Positions 1-9,311 of a DNA stretch of 64,000 nucleotides are shown piece after piece. This stretch comes from Sphingomonas sp. BK580 (GTDB lineage Bacteria > Pseudomonadota > Alphaproteobacteria > Sphingomonadales > Sphingomonadaceae), in the NCBI RefSeq assembly GCF_014194975.1, contig NZ_JACIAY010000009.1:1-64000 (forward strand). The letters are read 5' to 3'. A model generated the notes under the pieces. The model did no database searches and was not told where the DNA came from. It saw nothing but the letters and a program-made list of their open reading frames with translations. The number at the start of each line of letters is the position of its first letter. The first letter of the stretch is position 1. Made by a program: the position numbers and the translations under genes.

Positions 1-148
1 TAGCAAACGCGGCTCTGAACAGGGGCGGTTTTCCGGGACTTTTGGCCTGACGATGGGCCATTTTCCCGTAGCAGCTTGGGGTAGCAGACGCTCTCTGGGG
101 ACCGTTTTTGGGACGATCCCCGAGAGATATCACGCACTTGAGAAGTGC
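1..148. other. window edge, no gene recognised
   Basis: These 148 bases lie beyond the 3' end of the tRNA-Leu gene. No open frame with recognisable content, no integrase and no repeat of the tRNA 3' end was seen. The stretch may be the start of whatever lies left of the window. Confidence 0.4.
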
Positions 149-235
149 TGGTGCCCAGAAGAGGACTCGAACCTCCACGACCTTGCGATCGCCAGCACCT
201 GAAGCTGGTGCGTCTACCAATTCCGCCATCTGGGC
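149..235 (-). tRNA. tRNA-Leu (anticodon CAG)
   Basis: Read on the minus strand, the sequence starts GCCCAGA and ends TCTGGGC followed by A and an encoded CCA, so the seven-base acceptor stem pairs perfectly. The anticodon stem CCAGC/GCTGG closes a seven-base loop TTCAGGT with CAG in the middle, which reads CUG leucine codons. A long variable arm and a GTTCGAGTC T-loop fit the class II leucine tRNA shape. The length is 87 bases including CCA. The next gene downstream on the plus strand starts about 140 bases away and is not co-transcribed. Confidence 0.97.
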
Positions 236-378
236 ACGGGGTAGGCCGGCGCCTCTAGGGGGTGGTCGCCGCCCTTGTCAACACGCATTTTCACGAACCT
301 CGCCGCACTGCCGCATCCGGCCTTGTCATCGGCGGGCGCGGCGGGCAGAGCGGCGCGCGTAGCGGAAAGGCGTTCGAG

Positions 379-1320
379 ATGAAGGACGGCATGAACGACA
401 GACTGGTCACGCTGATCGGCGGCGGGGGGTTCCTCGGCCGCTATGTCGCGCAGGCCCTGCTCAAGACCGGCGCGCGCGTCCGCGTGGCGCAGCGCGACCC
501 GCGCCAGGCCTTCTTCATCAAGCCGCTGGGCGGGCTGGGGCAGACCCAGTTCGTCGCCGCCGACATCGCGCGGCCCGAGACGATCCAGCGTGCGGTCGCG
601 GGCGCGGACGCGGTGGTCAACCTGGTCGGCACCTTCGCGGGCAACCTCCAGCGCGTCCACGTCGACGGCGCGCGCATCGTCGCCGAGGCGGCGCGCGACG
701 CGGGCGCGGCGCTGGTCCATGTCTCTGCGATCGGCGCCGACGCGACCGGCGACTCGCTCTACGCGCGCACCAAGGGCGCGGGCGAGCAGGCGGTGCGCCA
801 GGCCGACCCGTCCGCGACGATCCTGCGCCCCTCCACCGTGTTCGGGCGCGAGGACCAGTTCCTCAACCGCTTCGCCGGGATGATCGCGCGGCTGCCGGTG
901 GTGCCGGTGCTGCGCCCGAGCGCGCGCTTCCAGCCGGTCTATGTCGTCGACGTCGCGCAGGCGGTGTTCGCCGCCATCGCCGACCGCGACGCGCACGCCG
1001 GCCACACCTACGAGCTGGGCGGGCCCGAGGTGCTGACGATGCTCCAGCTCAACCGCCGCGTCGCCGAGCATATCGGCCGCCGCCCGCGCTTCGTGACGGT
1101 GCCCGACGGCGCGGGCGCCCTGCTCGCCGCGCTGCCGCTGACGCCGATCTCGGGCGACCAGTGGAAGCTGCTCGGCCACGACAGCGTCGTCGGCCAGGGC
1201 GCCGAGGGTCTGGCCGCGCTCGGCGTCGAGCCGACCCCGATCGACGCGGTCGCGCCCAACTGGCTGGTGCGCTACCGCAAAGCGGGGCGCTTCAGCATGA
1301 TCAACCAGACCGCGGGCTGA
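379..1320 (+). CDS. NDUFA9-like NAD(P)-binding SDR protein
   Basis: Atypical short-chain dehydrogenase of the group annotated as complex I NDUFA9 subunit family protein, about 313 residues. A Rossmann nucleotide-binding motif GGGGFLGR lies near residues 14-21, followed by an acidic DIARPET segment and VVNLVG, as in NmrA/NDUFA9-type proteins. The start chosen has GGAAAGG eight bases upstream; an ATG at 391 is also possible, and the open frame extends back to 262 through tRNA-flanking DNA, which is unlikely to be coding. In bacteria this family is thought to bind NAD(P)H and ubiquinone-related substrates, but its exact role is not settled. The next gene, uppP, follows after 45 bases on the same strand and may be co-transcribed. 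Confidence 0.85.
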   Translation: MKDGMNDRLVTLIGGGGFLGRYVAQALLKTGARVRVAQRDPRQAFFIKPLGGLGQTQFVAADIARPETIQRAVAGADAVVNLVGTFAGNLQRVHVDGARIVAEAARDAGAALVHVSAIGADATGDSLYARTKGAGEQAVRQADPSATILRPSTVFGREDQFLNRFAGMIARLPVVPVLRPSARFQPVYVVDVAQAVFAAIADRDAHAGHTYELGGPEVLTMLQLNRRVAEHIGRRPRFVTVPDGAGALLAALPLTPISGDQWKLLGHDSVVGQGAEGLAALGVEPTPIDAVAPNWLVRYRKAGRFSMINQTAG

Positions 1321-1365
1321 TCGGCGCGCGGGAGACGCGCCGGTGAGCTCGGGGGGAGAAAGACA

Positions 1366-2175
1366 TTGAACGACCTGCTGATCACCATCCTCCTCGGCAT
1401 CGTCGAGGGGGTCACCGAGTTCCTGCCCGTCTCCTCCACCGGGCACCTCGTGCTCGCCGGCGCGCTGCTGGGGCTGAAGGAGGCCGACGCCACCTTCGAC
1501 ATCGTCATCCAGCTCGGCGCGATCCTGGCGGTGATCGTGCTGTTCTGGCGGCGCTTCCTGAAGGTCGGCGAGGGCCTGCTGCGACGCGATCCCGGCGCGA
1601 TCCGCTTCACCCGCAACGTGCTGCTCGGCTTCCTGCCCTCCGCCGTCGTGGGCGCGATCGCCTATTCCTCGATCCGCAAGGTGCTCGAGGCGCCCGGCAT
1701 CGGGCCGACCGTGGTGGCGGTGGCGCTGATCGTCGGCGGCATCGCGATCCTGTTCATCGAGCGCACCGTCCCCCCCGCCCCCAAGAGCGAGGTGGAGACG
1801 ATGTCGTGGCGCGTCGCGCTCGGCATCGGCGTGGTGCAGTGCATCTCGATGATCCCGGGCGTCAGCCGCTCGGGCGCGACGATCATGGGCGCGCGCGCGA
1901 TGCGCGTCGACCAGGAGACCGCCGCCGAGTACAGCTTCTTCCTCGCGATCCCGACGATGCTCGGCGCCACCACGCTGGCTTTGTGGAAGAGCCGCGACCT
2001 GCCCGGCCACGTCGACTACGGCGCGATCGCGATCGGCTTCGTCGTCGCCTTCGTCGTCGCGCTGCTGGTGATCCGCTGGTTCATGGGCGTCGTGACCAAG
2101 CACGGTTTCGCGCCCTTCGCCTGGTACCGCATCGTTGCGGGCACGCTCGCGCTCATCCTGCTCGCGCTACATTGA
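1366..2175 (+). CDS. uppP: undecaprenyl-diphosphatase UppP (BacA)
   Basis: Integral membrane phosphatase that recycles undecaprenyl diphosphate to the monophosphate carrier used for peptidoglycan and other surface polymers. At 269 residues the length is normal. The two family signatures are clear: EGVTEFLPVSSTGH near residues 14-27 and PGVSRSGATI near residues 164-173. Several hydrophobic spans cover the rest. The start is a TTG at 1366, chosen because GGGGGGAGAAA lies just upstream and the N-terminus MNDLL leads straight into the first conserved block. UppP overproduction gives bacitracin resistance in other bacteria. Confidence 0.96.
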   Translation: MNDLLITILLGIVEGVTEFLPVSSTGHLVLAGALLGLKEADATFDIVIQLGAILAVIVLFWRRFLKVGEGLLRRDPGAIRFTRNVLLGFLPSAVVGAIAYSSIRKVLEAPGIGPTVVAVALIVGGIAILFIERTVPPAPKSEVETMSWRVALGIGVVQCISMIPGVSRSGATIMGARAMRVDQETAAEYSFFLAIPTMLGATTLALWKSRDLPGHVDYGAIAIGFVVAFVVALLVIRWFMGVVTKHGFAPFAWYRIVAGTLALILLALH

Positions 2176-2218
2176 TCCGGACCGGCCCTTCTTCTCACGC
2201 CCAAGTGGAAGGAGGCTG

Positions 2219-2263
2219 CGTCAGCGCGCAACAATCGAAGTTTTTGCGGCAGCTTTGCTGACG
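2219..2263. promoter_or_regulatory. inverted repeat upstream of gltD
   Basis: CGTCAGC (2219-2225) and GCTGACG (2257-2263) are perfect inverted arms separated by 31 bases. A second short stem (CTCACC near 2284, GGTGTGAG near 2296) lies just before the gltD ribosome-binding site. They could be part of the uppP terminator or of gltD regulation; the sequence alone does not decide. Confidence 0.3.
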
Positions 2264-2327
2264 TATCGGCCAGAAAGTGCGTGACTCACCTATGTCGGTG
2301 TGAGACGTCGGCTGTCGGAGGACACCG

Positions 2328-3767
2328 ATGGCCGACATGCTCAAGTTCGTGGATCGCGCGCAATCCTATCCCGCCAAGCGCGGGGCGGCCGATCGCGCCG
2401 ACGATTTCCGCGAGATCGCCGAGCGCTACGCCACGCCCGCGGCGGAGGATCAGGCCGGGCGCTGCTCGCAGTGCGGCGTGCCCTATTGCTCGGTCCACTG
2501 CCCGCTCCACAACCACATCCCCGACTGGCTGCGGCTCACCGCCGAGGGCCGGCTGCGCGAGGCCTATGAGCTGAGCAACGCCACCTCGACCATGCCCGAG
2601 ATCTGCGGCCGCATCTGCCCGCAGGACCGGCTGTGCGAGGGCAATTGCGTGATCGAGTTCAGCGGCCACGGCGCGGTGACGATCGGCTCGGTCGAGAAGT
2701 TCATCACCGATACCGCCTGGGAGGAGGGCTGGGTCGAGCCGCTCGTCCCCGGCCCGGCGCGCGGCCAGTCGGTCGGCGTGATCGGCGCCGGTCCGGCCGG
2801 GCTCACCGCGGCGGAATATCTGCGCGGCCACGGCTATGAGGTCCACGTCTACGACCGCCACGACCGCGCCGGCGGGCTGCTGACCTACGGCATCCCCGGC
2901 TTCAAGCTGGAGAAGCCGGTGGTGATGCGCCGCGTCGAGCGGCTCAAGGCGGGCGGGATCGTCTTCCACGAGGGCTTCGAGGTCGGCCGCGACGCCACGC
3001 TGGACGAGCTGCGCGCGCGCCACGACTCGCTGCTGATCGCGACCGGCGTCTACCAGGCGCGCGCGATCGATCTCGCCGGCAACGACCTGGCCGGGGTCGT
3101 CCCCGCGCTCGACTTCCTCACCGCGTCGAACCGCAAGGGCTTCGGCGACCATGTCCCCGCCTTCGAGGACGGCTCGCTCAACGCCGCCGGGCGCGACGTG
3201 GTGGTGATCGGCGGCGGCGACACCGCGATGGACTGCGTCCGCACCGCGATCCGCCAGGGCGCCACCAGCGTGAAGTGCCTCTACCGTCGCGACCGCGCCA
3301 ACATGCCCGGCTCGCAGCGCGAGGTCGCCAACGCCGAGGAGGAGGGCGTCGAATTCGTCTGGCTCGCCGCGCCCGCCCGCTTCAGCGGCGTCGAGGGCAG
3401 GGTGAGCGGGGTCGAGGTCAACCGCATGCGGCTCGGTGCGCCCGACGCGAGCGGGCGGCGCGCCCCCGAGGTCGCCCCCGGCGGCGCGGAGACGATGGCG
3501 GCGGACCTGGTGATCAAGGCGCTCGGCTTCGACGCCGAGGAACTGCCGCGGCTGTGGGACGCCGCCGAGCTGGGCGTCACGCGCTGGGGCACGGTGCTGG
3601 TCGATTCCAAGACGCTGATGACCAGCCTCGACGGCGTGTTCGCGGCGGGCGACATCGTCCGCGGCGCCAGCCTGGTGGTGTGGGCGATCCGCGACGGCCG
3701 CGACGTGGCGGCGACGATGCACCAATATCTGAAGGCCAAGGCGAAGAGCGAGAAGGTCGCGGCGTGA
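2328..3767 (+). CDS. gltD: glutamate synthase small subunit GltD
   Basis: NADPH-dependent flavoprotein subunit of glutamate synthase, 479 residues. It passes electrons from NADPH through FAD and iron-sulfur clusters to GltB, which makes glutamate from glutamine and 2-oxoglutarate. The N-terminal cysteine pattern CSQCGVPYCSVHCPLHN (about residues 46-62) and CGRICPQDRLCEGNC (about 95-109) are the cluster ligands. GAGPAGLTAA near residue 155 binds FAD, and VIGGGDTAMDC near residue 293 is the NADPH-site dinucleotide motif. GGAGGA lies six bases upstream of the ATG. The gene precedes gltB here, the reverse of the common gltB-gltD order. Confidence 0.96.
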   Translation: MADMLKFVDRAQSYPAKRGAADRADDFREIAERYATPAAEDQAGRCSQCGVPYCSVHCPLHNHIPDWLRLTAEGRLREAYELSNATSTMPEICGRICPQDRLCEGNCVIEFSGHGAVTIGSVEKFITDTAWEEGWVEPLVPGPARGQSVGVIGAGPAGLTAAEYLRGHGYEVHVYDRHDRAGGLLTYGIPGFKLEKPVVMRRVERLKAGGIVFHEGFEVGRDATLDELRARHDSLLIATGVYQARAIDLAGNDLAGVVPALDFLTASNRKGFGDHVPAFEDGSLNAAGRDVVVIGGGDTAMDCVRTAIRQGATSVKCLYRRDRANMPGSQREVANAEEEGVEFVWLAAPARFSGVEGRVSGVEVNRMRLGAPDASGRRAPEVAPGGAETMAADLVIKALGFDAEELPRLWDAAELGVTRWGTVLVDSKTLMTSLDGVFAAGDIVRGASLVVWAIRDGRDVAATMHQYLKAKAKSEKVAA

Positions 3768-4351
3768 TCGCGCGACCCGTTCTCCTCGCCGCACTGGCCG
3801 TGGCCGCCGCGCCGGCCGCGGCGCAGACCGGCGCGCCCGGCCCGGCCGCCATCGCCGCGCCCGAGCCGGCGCGGCTCGCCGCCGCGCGGCGCGTGCTCGA
3901 CCGGCTGATGCCGCCCGCGACCCGCGCGGCGACCGTCTCCGCGATGGTCGCGCCGATGATGGCGAACATGCGCGAGGGCATGAAGCAGAGCCCGCAGCTG
4001 GGTGCGATGCTGCGGGAGAACGCCAAGATGAAGGCGGTGTTCGATCGCTTCATGGGCGCGCAGGAGCAGCGCTCGCTGACGCTGATCCGTGACTCGATGC
4101 CGGGAATGGTGGAAGCGATGGCGCGCGCCTATGCGCGCCGCTTCGACGTGACGCAGCTCGGCGAGATCGAGCGGTTCTTCGCCACGCCGACCGGCGCCGC
4201 CTATGCCCAGGCGTCGATGTCGGTCATGAGCGATCCCGACGTCGCCGCCTTCCAGCGCCAGATGATGGCGGACGCGATGCGCCAGGCACAAGAGAGCACC
4301 GGCGATCTCGCCAAGGAGATCGCGGCGGTGCAGGCGGAGGCGCGGCAGTGA
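3764..4351 (+). CDS. DUF2059 domain secreted protein
   Basis: A 195-residue protein whose GTG start overlaps the gltD stop (GTGA), which suggests translational coupling. The first 20 or so residues form a clear signal peptide ending AAPAAAQ, so it is probably periplasmic. The rest is helical, with the conserved RYARRFDVTQLGEIERFF-like stretch (here YARRFDVTQLGEIERFF) and FFATPTG typical of DUF2059. The function of the family is unknown. Its place between gltD and gltB is probably positional rather than functional. Confidence 0.82.
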   Translation: MIARPVLLAALAVAAAPAAAQTGAPGPAAIAAPEPARLAAARRVLDRLMPPATRAATVSAMVAPMMANMREGMKQSPQLGAMLRENAKMKAVFDRFMGAQEQRSLTLIRDSMPGMVEAMARAYARRFDVTQLGEIERFFATPTGAAYAQASMSVMSDPDVAAFQRQMMADAMRQAQESTGDLAKEIAAVQAEARQ

Positions 4352-4364
4352 CGCTGCGCTCGCG

Positions 4365-4718
4365 ATGAGGCTGCCCGCCGACTATGTCGCGGCGATCAAG
4401 GAGGCCGCGCGCGAGACGTTCGGCGACGGCGCGGTGGTGCGCCTGTTCACGCGGAAGTCCGATCCCTCAGCGCGCGATCGTGCTCCGGCGAACGCCGGAG
4501 CCCAGGGCCGTGAGCGTAACGTGCGCGGCCCTGGGCTCCTGCCTGCGCAGGAGCACGGCCGTTCAACACGGGCATACGGCACGCTCGCGCACGATTACCC
4601 CACCCGCGCTGCCGCACCGGCCGAGCGCGCCCGTCTCGCCTCTCTCGACCTGCCCGACCTGATCGCCGGCACGCGCCGCACCCTCTCTCACCTGCGCTCC
4701 GAGGAGCTGATCCCATGA
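4365..4718 (+). pseudogene. nucleotidyltransferase-like ORF interrupted by palindromic repeat
   Basis: An open frame of 117 codons whose first 28 residues (ending FGDGAVVRLF) look like the start of a minimal nucleotidyltransferase (MNT fold), where a GS motif and catalytic aspartates should follow. Instead the frame runs into repeat copy A1 (4480-4557), read in frame as a peptide containing ANAGAQG and LLPAQEHG. The last 35 or so residues (RLASLDLPDLIAGTRRTL) resemble ordinary coding sequence again. The stop overlaps the gltB start (ATGA). No catalytic GSxxxG or DxD was found, so any nucleotidyltransferase activity is probably lost. It may be a remnant or a chimera; the MNT assignment rests on the N-terminus only. 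Confidence 0.5.
4480..4557. repeat. palindromic repeat family A, copy A1
   Basis: An imperfect inverted repeat of about 78 bases. The left arm begins GTGCTCCGGCGAACGCCGGA and continues CCCAGGGCC; the right arm is the reverse complement in outline, GGCCCTGGGCTCCTG to GGAGCACG. Each arm also folds on itself. This copy lies inside an open reading frame and keeps it open. Confidence 0.85.
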
Positions 4719-7700
4719 CCGACACGCTCGACGCCCGCCGCCGGCACCTCGCCACCCACGGCATGTACCGCCCCGAGTTCGAGGGTGACGCGTGCGGCGT
4801 CGGCCTCGTCGCCGCGACCGACGGGCGCGCCTCGCGCCGCGTCGTCCAGTCCGCGATCGACGCGCTCAAGGCGGTGTGGCACCGCGGCGCGGTCGACGCC
4901 GACGGCAAGACCGGCGACGGCGCGGGCCTCCACGTCGACCTGCCGGTGCGCTTCTTCGACGATTGCGTCGCCGCCAGCGGGCACAAGCTGCTCCCCAACC
5001 GCCTCGCCGTCGGCATGGTGTTCCTGCCGCGCACCGACCTCGGCGCGCAGGAGACCTGCCGCACCATCGTCGAGAGCGCGATCATCGAGGCGGGCTACAC
5101 CATCTACGGCTGGCGCCAGGTGCCGGTCGACGTGTCGGTGATCGGGCTCAAGGCGCAGTCGACGCGGCCCGAGATCGAGCAGATCATGATCGCCGGCCCG
5201 CTGCCCGACGAAGTCTCGGCCGAGGAGTTCGAGAAGAACCTGTATCTCGTCCGCCGCCGCATCGAGAAGCGCGTGATCGCGGCGCAGATCCAGGGCTTCT
5301 ACGTCTGCTCGCTGAGCTGCCGCTCGATCATCTACAAGGGGCTGTTCCTCGCCGAGAGCCTGTCGGTCTTCTACCCCGACCTGCAGGACCAGCGCTTCGA
5401 GAGCCGCGTCGCGATCTTTCACCAGCGCTATTCCACCAACACCTTCCCGCAATGGTGGCTGGCGCAGCCGTTCCGCTGCCTCGCCCACAACGGCGAGATC
5501 AACACCGTGCGCGGCAACAAGAACTGGATGCTCAGCCACGAGATCCGCATGGCCTCGATCGCGTTCGGCGAGCATTCGGAGGACATCAAGCCGGTGATCC
5601 CCGCCGGCGCGTCGGACACCGCCGCGCTCGACGCCACCTTCGAGGCGATCTGCCGCTCGGGCCGCGACGCGCCCACCGCCAAGCTGATGCTGGTACCCGA
5701 GGCCTATTCGGACGACATGCCGCCCGCGCATCACGCGATGTACCAGTATCTCGCCTCGGTGATGGAGCCGTGGGACGGCCCCGCCGCGCTGGCGATGACC
5801 GACGGGCGCTGGGCGGTCGGCGGGGTCGACCGCAACGCGCTGCGCCCGCTGCGCTTCACCGAGACCGCCGACGGGCTGCTGATCGTCGGCTCGGAGGCGG
5901 GCATGGTGGTGGTGCCCGAGAGCACCGTGATCGCCAAGGGCCGGCTGGGGCCAGGGCAGATGATCGCGGTCGACCTGCACGAGGGCCGCGTGCTGCGCGA
6001 CCGCGAGGTGAAGGACCGTATCGCCGCCGAGCAGGACTATGCCGCGATGATCGGCGAGTTCTCCACCATGGCCGACCTGCCCCCCGCGCCCGTCGACACG
6101 CTGACGCGCTACGCCCGCGCCGACCTCACGCGACGCCAGGTCGCCGCCGGGCAGACGATCGAGGACATGGAGCTGATCCTGTCGCCGATGGTGGAGAGCG
6201 GCAAGGAGGCGATCGGCTCGATGGGGGACGACACGCCGCTCGCGGTGATCTCGGACAAGCCGCGCCTGATCAGCCAGTTCTTCCGCCAGAACTTCAGCCA
6301 GGTGACCAACCCGCCGATCGATCCGCTGCGCGAACGCTACGTGATGTCGCTGCGCACGCGCTTCGGCAACCTCGCCAACATCCTCGACACCGAGGACCGG
6401 CGCGAGCGCGTGCTGGTGCTCGACAGCCCGGTGCTGACCTCGACCGACTGGGCGCGGCTCAAGGGCTATTTCGGCCAGGCCGCGGCCGACATCGACTGCA
6501 CCTTCGAGGCGGGCGGCGGGCCGGAGAAGCTGCGCGCCGCGATCCAGCGCATCCGCAACCAGGCCGAGCAGGCGGTGCGCGAGGGCAAGAGCGAGCTGTT
6601 CCTCACCGACGAGCATATCAGCGAGGACCGCGTCGCCATCCCGGGCGTGCTCGCCGCCGCGGCGGTGCACACGCATCTCGTCCGCCGCGGGCTGCGCTCC
6701 TACGCCTCGGTCAACGTGCGCGCGGCGGAATGCCTCGACACGCATTATTACGCAGTGCTGATCGGCGTCGGCGCCACCACGGTGAACGCCTACCTCGCCG
6801 AGGCCGCGATCGCCGACCGCCACGCGCGCGGGCTGTTCGGAAAACTCTCGCTCGAGGACTGCCTCGCCCGGCACAAGAAGGCGATCGAGGAGGGCCTGCT
6901 CAAGATCCTCAGCAAGATGGGGATCTCGGTGATCTCCAGCTACCGCGGCGGCTATAATTTCGAGGCGGTCGGGCTCAGCCGCAGCCTCGTCAACGATCTG
7001 TTCCCCGGCATGCCGGCGAAGATCTCGGGCGAGGGCTATGCCTCGCTCCACGTCAACGCCACCGAGCGTCACGAGGCGGCGTACGATCAGGCGGTGGCGA
7101 CGCTGCCGATCGGCGGCTTCTACCGCCAGCGCCACAGCGGCGAGGCGCACGCCTATTCGGCGCAGCTGATGCACCTGCTGCAGACCGCGGTGGCGACCGA
7201 CAGCTACTCGAGCTACCTGCAATTCTCGCGCGGCGTCGCCGACCTGCCGCCGATCTACCTGCGCGACCTGCTCCAGTTCAACTTCCCCAACGAGGGCGTG
7301 CCGGTCGACCAGGTCGAGGCGATCACCGAGATCCGCAAGCGCTTCGTCACCCCGGGCATGTCGCTCGGCGCGCTCAGCCCCGAGGCGCACGAGATGCTGG
7401 CGATCGCGATGAACCGGATCGGCGCCAAGGCGGTGTCGGGCGAGGGCGGCGAGGACAAGGCGCGCTACACGCCCTATGCCAACGGCGACAACGCCAACTC
7501 GGTGATCAAGCAGATCGCCAGCGGGCGCTTCGGCGTGACGGCCGAGTATCTCAACGCCTGCGACGAGATCGAGATCAAGGTCGCGCAGGGCGCCAAGCCC
7601 GGCGAGGGTGGGCAGCTGCCCGGCTTCAAGGTGACCGAGTTCATCGCCAAGCTGCGCCACGCCACCCCGGGCGTGACGCTGATCAGCCCGCCGCCGCACC

Positions 7701-9232
7701 ACGACATCTACTCGATCGAGGACCTGGCGCAGCTGATCTACGACCTCAAGCAGATCAACCCGCGCGCGCGCGTCTGCGTCAAGCTGGTCAGCTCGGCGGG
7801 GATCGGCACGGTCGCGGCGGGTGTGGCCAAGGCACACGCCGACGTGATCCTCGTCTCGGGCCATGTCGGCGGCACCGGCGCCTCGCCCCAGACCAGCATC
7901 AAATATGCCGGCACGCCGTGGGAGATGGGGCTCTCCGAAGTGAACCAGGTGCTCACGCTCAACGGGCTGCGCGGGCGGATCAAGCTGCGCGCCGACGGCG
8001 GGCTCAAGACCGGGCGCGACATCGTCGTCGCCGCGATCCTGGGCGCGGAGGAGTTCGGCATCGGCACGCTCAGCCTGGTGGCGATGGGCTGCATCATGGT
8101 GCGCCAGTGCCACTCGAACACCTGCCCGGTCGGCGTCTGCACGCAGGACGAGGCGCTGCGGCAGAAGTTCGTCGGCACGCCCGAGAAGGTGATCAACCTG
8201 ATGACCTTCATCGCCGAGGAGGTGCGCGACATCCTCGCCCGGCTGGGCGTCCGCAGCCTCGACGAGGTGATCGGCCGCACCGAGCTGCTGCGCCAGGTCA
8301 GCCGCGGCGCCGAGCATCTCGACGACCTCGACCTCAACCCGATCCTCGCCAAGGTCGACGCCACCGACGCCGAGCGCCGGTTCTCGCTCAGCACCTTCCG
8401 CAACGAGGTGCCCGACAGCCTCGACGCGCAGATCATCAAGGACGGCGCGCCGGTCTTCTCGCGCGGCGAGAAGATGCAGCTCACCTATTCGGTGCGCAAC
8501 ACGCACCGGGCGGTGGGCACGCGCCTCTCCAGCGAGATCACGCGCAAGTTCGGCATGTCGACGCTGGCGGAGGGTCACGTCACGATCCGGCTGCGCGGCT
8601 CGGCGGGCCAGTCGCTCGGCGCCTTCCTGTGCCGCGGCATCACGCTGGAGGTGTTCGGCGACGCCAACGACTATGTCGGCAAGGGGCTGTCGGGCGGTAC
8701 CATCATCGTCCGCCCGGCGGTGTCCTCGCCGCTGCGCAGCCAGGAGAACACGATCCTCGGCAACACCGTGCTGTACGGCGCCACCTCGGGCAAGTTGTTC
8801 GCGGCGGGCCAGGCCGGCGAGCGCTTCGCGGTGCGCAACTCGGGGGCGACCGTGGTGGTGGAGGGCTGCGGCGCCAACGGCTGCGAATATATGACCGGCG
8901 GCGTCGCGGTGGTGCTTGGCGCGGTCGGCGCCAACTTCGGCGCGGGCATGACCGGGGGCATGGCGTTCGTCTACGACGCCGACGGCAGCTTCGCGCGCTC
9001 CGCCAACCCGGAGAACATCACCTGGCAGCGCGTCGCCGCGGCGCACTGGGAGGAGCAGCTGCGCTCGCTGATCGCCGAGCATGCGGTGGCGACCGACAGC
9101 CGCTGGTCGCGCGGCCTGCTCGACGACTGGGAGCGCACGATCGCCTCGATCTGGCAGGTGGTGCCGCGCGAGATGCTGACGCGGCTGGCGCACCCCCTCG
9201 ACGACGCGGAGACGCTGGTGGCGGCGGAATAA
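4715..9232 (+). CDS. gltB: glutamate synthase large subunit GltB
   Basis: Catalytic subunit of NADPH glutamate synthase, 1505 residues, normal length. Cys27 in EGDACGVG is the expected N-terminal nucleophile of the class II glutaminase domain after removal of a 26-residue propeptide. The central domain is followed by the FMN-binding synthase domain (GGEDKARY, then SAGIGTVAAGVAKAHAD and GGTGASP), with the iron-sulfur cysteines CxxxxCxxxxC in MVRQCHSNTCPVGVC near residue 1128. The C-terminal part is the glycine-rich beta-helix GXGXG domain. The start overlaps the preceding stop by four bases. Confidence 0.97.
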   Translation: MTDTLDARRRHLATHGMYRPEFEGDACGVGLVAATDGRASRRVVQSAIDALKAVWHRGAVDADGKTGDGAGLHVDLPVRFFDDCVAASGHKLLPNRLAVGMVFLPRTDLGAQETCRTIVESAIIEAGYTIYGWRQVPVDVSVIGLKAQSTRPEIEQIMIAGPLPDEVSAEEFEKNLYLVRRRIEKRVIAAQIQGFYVCSLSCRSIIYKGLFLAESLSVFYPDLQDQRFESRVAIFHQRYSTNTFPQWWLAQPFRCLAHNGEINTVRGNKNWMLSHEIRMASIAFGEHSEDIKPVIPAGASDTAALDATFEAICRSGRDAPTAKLMLVPEAYSDDMPPAHHAMYQYLASVMEPWDGPAALAMTDGRWAVGGVDRNALRPLRFTETADGLLIVGSEAGMVVVPESTVIAKGRLGPGQMIAVDLHEGRVLRDREVKDRIAAEQDYAAMIGEFSTMADLPPAPVDTLTRYARADLTRRQVAAGQTIEDMELILSPMVESGKEAIGSMGDDTPLAVISDKPRLISQFFRQNFSQVTNPPIDPLRERYVMSLRTRFGNLANILDTEDRRERVLVLDSPVLTSTDWARLKGYFGQAAADIDCTFEAGGGPEKLRAAIQRIRNQAEQAVREGKSELFLTDEHISEDRVAIPGVLAAAAVHTHLVRRGLRSYASVNVRAAECLDTHYYAVLIGVGATTVNAYLAEAAIADRHARGLFGKLSLEDCLARHKKAIEEGLLKILSKMGISVISSYRGGYNFEAVGLSRSLVNDLFPGMPAKISGEGYASLHVNATERHEAAYDQAVATLPIGGFYRQRHSGEAHAYSAQLMHLLQTAVATDSYSSYLQFSRGVADLPPIYLRDLLQFNFPNEGVPVDQVEAITEIRKRFVTPGMSLGALSPEAHEMLAIAMNRIGAKAVSGEGGEDKARYTPYANGDNANSVIKQIASGRFGVTAEYLNACDEIEIKVAQGAKPGEGGQLPGFKVTEFIAKLRHATPGVTLISPPPHHDIYSIEDLAQLIYDLKQINPRARVCVKLVSSAGIGTVAAGVAKAHADVILVSGHVGGTGASPQTSIKYAGTPWEMGLSEVNQVLTLNGLRGRIKLRADGGLKTGRDIVVAAILGAEEFGIGTLSLVAMGCIMVRQCHSNTCPVGVCTQDEALRQKFVGTPEKVINLMTFIAEEVRDILARLGVRSLDEVIGRTELLRQVSRGAEHLDDLDLNPILAKVDATDAERRFSLSTFRNEVPDSLDAQIIKDGAPVFSRGEKMQLTYSVRNTHRAVGTRLSSEITRKFGMSTLAEGHVTIRLRGSAGQSLGAFLCRGITLEVFGDANDYVGKGLSGGTIIVRPAVSSPLRSQENTILGNTVLYGATSGKLFAAGQAGERFAVRNSGATVVVEGCGANGCEYMTGGVAVVLGAVGANFGAGMTGGMAFVYDADGSFARSANPENITWQRVAAAHWEEQLRSLIAEHAVATDSRWSRGLLDDWERTIASIWQVVPREMLTRLAHPLDDAETLVAAE

Positions 9233-9311
9233 GGCGGGCGCGGGGCGCAGCCACCGGCACGTGCAGGCTCCGCCCCCTCCCCTGATGTTAATCGTGCCCC
9301 CTCCCATGATC

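Noticed and set aside
1-235. Integration site at tRNA-Leu
   Set aside because: No integrase, no duplicated tRNA end and no mobile genes are visible within the window; only 148 bases are available on that side.
4688-9307. A 1539-codon open frame opposite gltB, and similar long antisense frames opposite the TonB receptors (56200-59451, 60273-62456) and nrdA
   Set aside because: They mirror real genes in GC-rich DNA where stop codons are rare. Their translations are rich in Arg, His, Asp and Val without any domain.
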